Source of the DNA: PZPK01 sp963974595
GTDB lineage: Bacteria; Pseudomonadota; Gammaproteobacteria; Pseudomonadales; Oleiphilaceae
DNA length: 64,000 nucleotides
Direction of reading: 5' to 3'
Assembly (NCBI GenBank): GCA_963974595.1
Contig: CAXBDA010000002.1
Location: 27,279-91,278, forward strand
The notes beneath the pieces are model-generated. The model saw only the letters and a list, made by a program, of their open reading frames with translations, was not told where the DNA came from and made no database searches. Both the position numbers and the translations under genes were made by a program. Of this stretch, positions 59,655-64,000 are shown one piece after another; positions within the stretch are counted from its first letter, which is position 1, and every line of letters starts with the position of its first letter.

Positions 59655-59696
59655 TTGATCTGGCTCAATTCACCTTTTTAAACATATCACTAATAT
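59655..59696 (+). promoter_or_regulatory. FNR-type box and -10 of ompW
   Basis: TTGATCTGGCTCAA (59655-59668) differs from TTGAT-N4-ATCAA by one base. TAATAT (59691-59696) lies at exactly the position of a -10 element if the box is centred at -41.5 (start near 59703). OmpW is FNR-activated in E. coli. Confidence 0.6.
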
Positions 59697-59733
59697 GAGC
59701 CCCATATTCAATAACGTCCTCAGGGGGGCATAG

Positions 59734-60507
59734 ATGTTTTATACAAAAGAAGCTTTTAAAAAATCAATACTTGCTATGTCAGTGGCTGGTTCTCTGTTGG
59801 CTGCTCAGTCAGCATTAGCTTATGAAAGTGGTGATTTTATTATTCGTGCAGGGGCAGCACTGGTTGATCCGAACGAAAATAGTTCAGAAATTAATATCAC
59901 GGGTGTGGGAAATGCCGCAGGAACAGAAGTAGGTGTGGATTCTGATGTTCAGCTGGGTCTTTCATTTTCGTACATGCTTGATCAGGATTTTGGCATCGAG
60001 TTATTAGCGGCTACACCTTTTGGTCATAATATTTATGGTAAAGGTGTACTGGCAGGCGTTGGTGGCTTAGGTAAAACAAAGCAATTGCCACCAACACTTA
60101 ACTTTAACTACTACCCAAACGATGCTAATGCTAAATTTCAGCCATATTTCGGTTTAGGGTTAAATTACACAACTTTTTTTGATACAAGTGCTAGCAGCAC
60201 TCTAGATTCGGATGCAACCATTCAGGCTCTTGCTACCTTAGCGGGTGCCGCTCCAGGAACTGTTGCTGCGCTGACAGGTGTTACAGGTACAGATATTGAG
60301 CTGGATGATTCATTTGGTTTGGCAATCCAAATTGGCTTTGATTATCAAATTACAGATACTATTGGTGTTAACGTAGCTTACTGGAGAGCAGATATCGACA
60401 CAGAAGCGACCATAACAACTGTCACAGATGCGGGGCCAATAGAGGCTACGGTAGATGTTGATATTGACCCTTCAGTTTATATGCTGGGTCTATCCTATAA
60501 GTTTTAA
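59734..60507 (+). CDS. ompW: OmpW family outer membrane protein
   Basis: A 257-residue outer membrane beta-barrel with a Sec signal peptide (residues 1-~29, AGSLLAAQSALA then YESGDF). Typical OmpW blocks are seen: GDFIIRAGAALVDPNENSS, QLGLSFSYMLDQDFGIELLAATPF, LPPTLNFNYYPND, FQPYFGLGLNYT, FGLAIQIGFDYQI and a C-terminal YMLGLSYKF ending in Phe, the outer-membrane insertion signal. The 8-strand barrel forms a narrow hydrophobic channel. A strong AGGGGGG ribosome site lies before the ATG. It is divergent from ccoN. Confidence 0.95.
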   Translation: MFYTKEAFKKSILAMSVAGSLLAAQSALAYESGDFIIRAGAALVDPNENSSEINITGVGNAAGTEVGVDSDVQLGLSFSYMLDQDFGIELLAATPFGHNIYGKGVLAGVGGLGKTKQLPPTLNFNYYPNDANAKFQPYFGLGLNYTTFFDTSASSTLDSDATIQALATLAGAAPGTVAALTGVTGTDIELDDSFGLAIQIGFDYQITDTIGVNVAYWRADIDTEATITTVTDAGPIEATVDVDIDPSVYMLGLSYKF

Positions 60508-60534
60508 ACTGAGCGTATAATCTTTATTCTTTTT

Positions 60535-60562
60535 AAGCCGCTAATCCTTAGAGTAGCGGCTT
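60535..60562 (+). terminator. Terminator of ompW
   Basis: AAGCCGCTA (60535-60543) pairs with TAGCGGCTT (60554-60562), followed by TTTTATT. Confidence 0.9.
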
Positions 60563-60650
60563 TTTTATTGGTTGTTCAGCCATGCTTGCTTTTGTTGTTA
60601 CCACTCTTTAAGCTTGGCGCAAAAAGCAACCTTGTGAATACCTCAATAAC

Positions 60651-62417
60651 ATGTATTTAGACTACTTTGGTCTTAAAGAAATCCCTTTTTCAATCGCGCC
60701 TGATCCTCGTTATTTATATATGAGTGAGCGCCACCGCGAGGCCTTGGCACACCTGCTATATGGCGTTTCTGGTCAGGGCGGTTTTGTGGTGCTCACCGGT
60801 GAAGTAGGTACAGGCAAAACGACCATATGCCGTTGTTTTCTGAATCAAGTTCCCAAGAATACCGATGTTGCTTTTATTATTAATCCGAAGCTGTCTGCCC
60901 GGGAGTTAATGGCAACAATTTGTGATGAGCTGTCTATAAGCTACCCAGAGTCTGCCTCTATCAAAGTCTTAAATGATTTAATCAATCATTACCTGCTTGC
61001 AGTGCATGCCGATAACCGGCATACCGTATTGATTATCGATGAGGCGCAGAATCTACGCGTTGATGTCTTAGAGCAACTAAGGTTGCTCACCAATCTTGAA
61101 ACCTCTGAAAAAAAATTACTTCAGATTATTCTTCTTGGTCAACCAGAATTACGAGAGTTATTGGCACAGAATGAACTGCGTCAATTGGCTCAACGAGTAA
61201 CAGCTCGCTATCATCTTCATGCACTAAGCAAAATGGAAGTTGGGGCCTATGTCCAGTGTCGACTTGCTGTTGCGGGCAGAAAAGGGCGTGTATTCACCCA
61301 ACAGGCGATCAAACGTTTATACCAATTAAGCGATGGCATACCAAGACTAATCAACTTGATTTGTGATCGGGCCTTGTTGGGCGCTTATGCAAGTCAATCT
61401 GAAATGGTTGAAGCGCATCATGTGAAACATGCTTTTGATGAGATCAAAGGCGAAAGAGTTCGCAAGCCTTTATGGCAAAATAAATTGTTTCGTATTTCTT
61501 CAGTATCGGTCGGCGTGTTTTGTATATTTGTTTTAGCGATATTCGTTGTTAATAGTATTAATCAGCAATTTCGATATCCTGACTCACAAGCTGCGGTTCA
61601 CTCTACAGAGCTGGTGCAGGCTCAAAAAATGATCGATATGAAGGAGCAAGGAAGTAAGGAAAGCTTGTTTACGGATAGTGGTAATCAAGTTTTGATTAAA
61701 GGTGAAGTGGGCTTAAATCAGCAGGAGCCTGACGTGAGTGCTCGCTCTGTATCGTCTGTAAATTTTGCTTCAATCAATGAACCTGATCTAAAACCTCAAT
61801 CTAAGCGAGGTGCACCTTATCTCGACCAAATTACAGGCCTTATTCCGACACTGGATGATAAATTTCTAGCGTATCAAGCGATGTTGAAGCGTTGGGGTAT
61901 TGAATATCAAAGAGAGCCACTCATTTTGGCCTGTAAGTTTGCAGAAATGTATGGCTTGCGATGCCTGCATACTAGTGGGAATTGGCGAAGTCTCTTAAAA
62001 CTTGATAGTCCCGCTATCTTGACTTTAACAAACGAGTTAGGGCAAGCCTTGTACTTTGCACTCTTGGCAATCGAAGGGCAGGATGCTTTGGTCAGCCATC
62101 AGGGGGATGTCTATTGGGTTGGTATGGATGAGCTGGATCGATACTGGCTGGGTGGTTATGCGGTGCTTTGGAAACTACCTCCTTACAAGTCAAAAGTAGT
62201 GATGCCCGACCAGGAATCTGAAGGTGAATGGCTTCAGTCAAGCTTGTCCCGCTTGGGTCGTTCTTACAATTTTAGTAATGAGCCTCTCGATAAAAAAATT
62301 CAACGTTTTCAGCAATCGACTGGTCTCGTGCCTGATGGTATTCCGGGTACGATGACCTTAATTCATATAAATAAGCGGCTTTGCTTGGATTGCCCTAGAT
62401 TGTTGGGGGGCATGTGA
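60651..62417 (+). CDS. gspA: General secretion pathway ATPase GspA/ExeA
   Basis: A 588-residue protein. The AAA domain (~1-270) has FGLKEIPFSIAPDPRYLYMS at the start, Walker A GEVGTGKTT (48-56), Walker B VLIIDEAQNL, and IPRLINLICDRALL. One membrane helix lies around 280-300 (SVSVGVFCIFVLAIFVVN). The C-terminal periplasmic part ends with a peptidoglycan-binding domain (KIQRFQQSTGLVPDGIPGTMTLIHI). ExeA with ExeB helps insert the type II secretin ring through the cell wall. The stop codon abuts the gspB start. Confidence 0.92.
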   Translation: MYLDYFGLKEIPFSIAPDPRYLYMSERHREALAHLLYGVSGQGGFVVLTGEVGTGKTTICRCFLNQVPKNTDVAFIINPKLSARELMATICDELSISYPESASIKVLNDLINHYLLAVHADNRHTVLIIDEAQNLRVDVLEQLRLLTNLETSEKKLLQIILLGQPELRELLAQNELRQLAQRVTARYHLHALSKMEVGAYVQCRLAVAGRKGRVFTQQAIKRLYQLSDGIPRLINLICDRALLGAYASQSEMVEAHHVKHAFDEIKGERVRKPLWQNKLFRISSVSVGVFCIFVLAIFVVNSINQQFRYPDSQAAVHSTELVQAQKMIDMKEQGSKESLFTDSGNQVLIKGEVGLNQQEPDVSARSVSSVNFASINEPDLKPQSKRGAPYLDQITGLIPTLDDKFLAYQAMLKRWGIEYQREPLILACKFAEMYGLRCLHTSGNWRSLLKLDSPAILTLTNELGQALYFALLAIEGQDALVSHQGDVYWVGMDELDRYWLGGYAVLWKLPPYKSKVVMPDQESEGEWLQSSLSRLGRSYNFSNEPLDKKIQRFQQSTGLVPDGIPGTMTLIHINKRLCLDCPRLLGGM

Positions 62418-63299
62418 ATGTCCTATATTCTTGATGCGCTTAAGCGCTCTGAACAAGATCGACATCAGGGTGAATTAACTCACGCCACAATAGATACCAT
62501 CATGATGCCGAAAAAGCCGGTTCGGCATCATTGGTGGCCCTATGTTTTAATTGTTGTCTTATGCGTAAATATTTTTGTGTTCCTGTATTTTCAATTTCCC
62601 ATGAATACTACAGAATCTGAAAATAAAGCGATGGCTGCATCAAACGAAGCGCAAACACACACCCAGGTTAGCCTGGAAAGTAAACTTGAAATGAATGCCT
62701 ACCAAAGCGCTCCTCAGCATACTACAGAGAAGCCACTTCCTGCGCACCTCATGCAAACACCAAAACTGGTAAAGCGCTATGATGTTAGCCAGCTTGCTAA
62801 GTCAACTAAAGCGCAAGAAGCAGGGGGTGTCACGCTGAATAGTGACGGCTATGAAGTTATTAGGCCGAAGAATTATTCTGAGAATAGCCGCCCTGCAAAA
62901 ATGCCTAAAACGCATAAAGCTCCTAAATTAAAGATACCAGTTAATCATATTCCAGAACAACCAAAGGCTCGCCAAGATAGGGGAGTGACGACACTAACTT
63001 CTAAAAATATTGAAAGACAAACTGTTAAGCAAGGTAATGAAATCAACTTTGATGCCGTTTCTCATATCAATGATATAGAGTTATCCTTTCAAAAACAGAT
63101 TCCCGATATTCGCTTTAATAGCCATATCTATTCGCTGAACCCCTCAGACAGAAGAGTCATGATAAATGATCTATATTTACGAGAAGGACAGGATTTCTCA
63201 GGTGTGATGATTGAAACGATCGGGGAGTTTTATGTGATTCTTTCTAAGCAATCACAGCGTTTTAAAATACCTGTGCTTCGTGATTGGTATAGTCCTTAA
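62418..63299 (+). CDS. gspB: General secretion pathway protein GspB/ExeB
   Basis: A 293-residue bitopic protein: the opening MSYILDALKRSEQDRHQGEL is diagnostic of GspB. A membrane helix follows at ~40-57 (VLIVVLCVNIFVFLYF), then a long Pro/Lys-rich periplasmic linker, and the conserved C-terminal domain with YSLNPSDRRVMIND, LYLREGQDFSGV and IGEFYVILSKQSQRFKIPV. It partners GspA in secretin assembly. The ATG directly follows the gspA stop. Confidence 0.92.
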   Translation: MSYILDALKRSEQDRHQGELTHATIDTIMMPKKPVRHHWWPYVLIVVLCVNIFVFLYFQFPMNTTESENKAMAASNEAQTHTQVSLESKLEMNAYQSAPQHTTEKPLPAHLMQTPKLVKRYDVSQLAKSTKAQEAGGVTLNSDGYEVIRPKNYSENSRPAKMPKTHKAPKLKIPVNHIPEQPKARQDRGVTTLTSKNIERQTVKQGNEINFDAVSHINDIELSFQKQIPDIRFNSHIYSLNPSDRRVMINDLYLREGQDFSGVMIETIGEFYVILSKQSQRFKIPVLRDWYSP

Positions 63300-63317
63300 A
63301 GGGGTTGAAGTTCAACG

Positions 63318-63349
63318 GTGCGATTATGCGGTGCACTACATAATCGTAC
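63318..63349. repeat. Inverted repeat after gspB
   Basis: GTGCGATTATG (63318-63328) pairs with CATAATCGTAC (63339-63349), 11 bp with one G-T pair and a ten-base loop containing GTGCAC. There is no T-run after it, so a terminator role for gspAB is possible but not typical. Confidence 0.55.
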
Positions 63350-63606
63350 ATATGTGGAGTTCTTGAATATGCGGAGTTGGCAGATAATTCGAACTTAAAT
63401 AGTCGCCACCCCTTCTGGTTGAGGAAGCAAAAAAACATCTAGAAATGATTCCAATCAAGTTTAAATAAAATTGGGAAAGAGTAGCCTTCAAGTGCCAACT
63501 CTTAAGTTATTCGCATTATTTGCCAGTAAGAATGCGCTAAAGACTACTGTTAACATGGCCCAATCATCTTGATTTCGATTACTTCTATAGCGTTGGCTAA
63601 GGAGTT

Positions 63607-63850
63607 AAAGCGATACTGTTTCGAGTAACGAAAAATCGCTAGCAGTAAGAGCAAAGCGATCATTATTCACCGGGGTAAAAATAGTAAACTTCAAACCTAA
63701 AGCGAATGTTTTTGATGTATTTTTTTATGCGTCAAAAGCTTCTAAAGCGGCCTTTTTTGATATTAAGTTTTTGCCATCAAAAATTATTGAAAAGAGCACA
63801 AAGCGCTTCCTTTTAGTGCGGTTATCTTTTCCTCATATACGACTAAAGCG
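63607..63850. repeat. Periodic AAAGCG motif array (six copies, ~45-46 base spacing)
   Basis: AAAGCG occurs at 63607, 63653, 63699, 63744, 63800 and 63845, with steps of 46, 46, 45, 56 and 45 bases. Four copies are preceded by T, and three read AAAGCGAT. Two adjacent units also share TTTTTGAT followed by (A/G)TCAAAA. The intervening sequence is otherwise diverged, so this is not a simple tandem repeat. Confidence 0.6.
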
Positions 63851-64000
63851 ATCTTTTATAGATATCTCAATAATTCAAAGTAAGTTTAAATTAACGATAC
63901 TTTTTCTTGTCAACTGTTCGGAATAAAAAATTTACATAATTGATGCTCAAGTTTCGGAGTTCAAAACTTACAATAAATATGCCGTAACCTATTGAATAAT

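Larger units (their letters stand above)
63300..64000. other. Gene-free 700-base right edge
   Basis: I see no credible coding sequence or tRNA here. It holds an inverted repeat at 63318-63349, a 19-base sequence also found inside rne (63319-63337), and six evenly spaced AAAGCG motifs (63607-63850). The region is AT-rich downstream of 63600. Confidence 0.5.

Noticed and set aside
63607..63850. CRISPR array
   Set aside because: Spacing is regular but the conserved part is only 6-9 bases, the rest does not repeat, and no cas genes are present.

Overview
This is a chromosomal segment of a gammaproteobacterium. Base composition is AT-rich (roughly 40% GC by eye). Several gene orders match those I recall from Pseudomonas and its marine relatives in the Oceanospirillales/Pseudomonadales: mtaD-ubiG-mupP; dnaX-ybaB-recR; rnd-ycgL-ycgN; uup, then fadBA, a hypothetical and topA; rluC-HAD-sppA; ccoNOQP-ccoG; and gspAB. 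The PsrA-like and FNR/Anr-like sites fit the same group. The genus is not determined. I see no insertion sequence, integrase, prophage, CRISPR array or rRNA operon, so this is core genome with a few lineage-specific genes.

Layout. 0-8 kb: the end of a CheR methyltransferase, tRNA-Ser(GGA), an ABC1-family kinase, an unusual membrane-anchored response regulator, the minus-strand mtaD-ubiG-mupP cluster, and a large LPLAT-type acyltransferase. 8-16 kb: isocitrate lyase, a YHGT-motif protein, dnaX (with an A9 slippage site), ybaB, recR, rnd, ycgL, ycgN and two small genes. 16-24 kb: a von Willebrand A membrane protein with a long acidic tail, tRNA-Gly(GCC) with a clear promoter, cheV, a MOSC protein, a probable chemotaxis-associated helical protein and the ABC-F ATPase Uup. 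24-33 kb: the fadBA beta-oxidation operon with a PsrA-like operator, and topA. 32.6-38.5 kb: a minus-strand signalling operon (OmpR-type regulator, LysM-FecR periplasmic protein, CHASE2 histidine kinase, beta-hydroxyacid dehydrogenase). 38.8-44 kb: bolA, yciO, a hypothetical, a sensorless MCP-like protein next to an HsbR-like REC-PP2C-ATPase regulator, and a YecA-family gene. 44-54 kb: rne and rluC diverge from a 774-bp region, followed by a HAD phosphatase, an S49 peptidase, a second EF-G, a VF530-family protein and a CvfB-like S1 protein. 54-60 kb: the cbb3 oxidase operon ccoNOQP with ccoG and a very short CcoH/FixH-like gene, divergent from ompW. Three FNR/Anr-like palindromes lie between ccoN and ompW. 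60-63 kb: gspA-gspB. 63.3-64 kb: no gene, but an unexplained ~45-bp periodic motif.

How it fits together. The set points to a motile, fatty-acid-using aerobe that adapts to low oxygen. fadBA feeds acetyl-CoA into the glyoxylate shunt (aceA). The cbb3 oxidase and OmpW look co-regulated by oxygen. Chemotaxis and partner-switching signalling genes are scattered through the window. The best candidates for undescribed biology are the periodic AAAGCG array at the right edge, the YHGT-motif protein, the tail-anchored response regulator, the MCP-like/HsbR-like pair, and the nested palindromes upstream of the ABC1 kinase. These, and all functions given, are read by eye from motifs and gene order; no database search was run.
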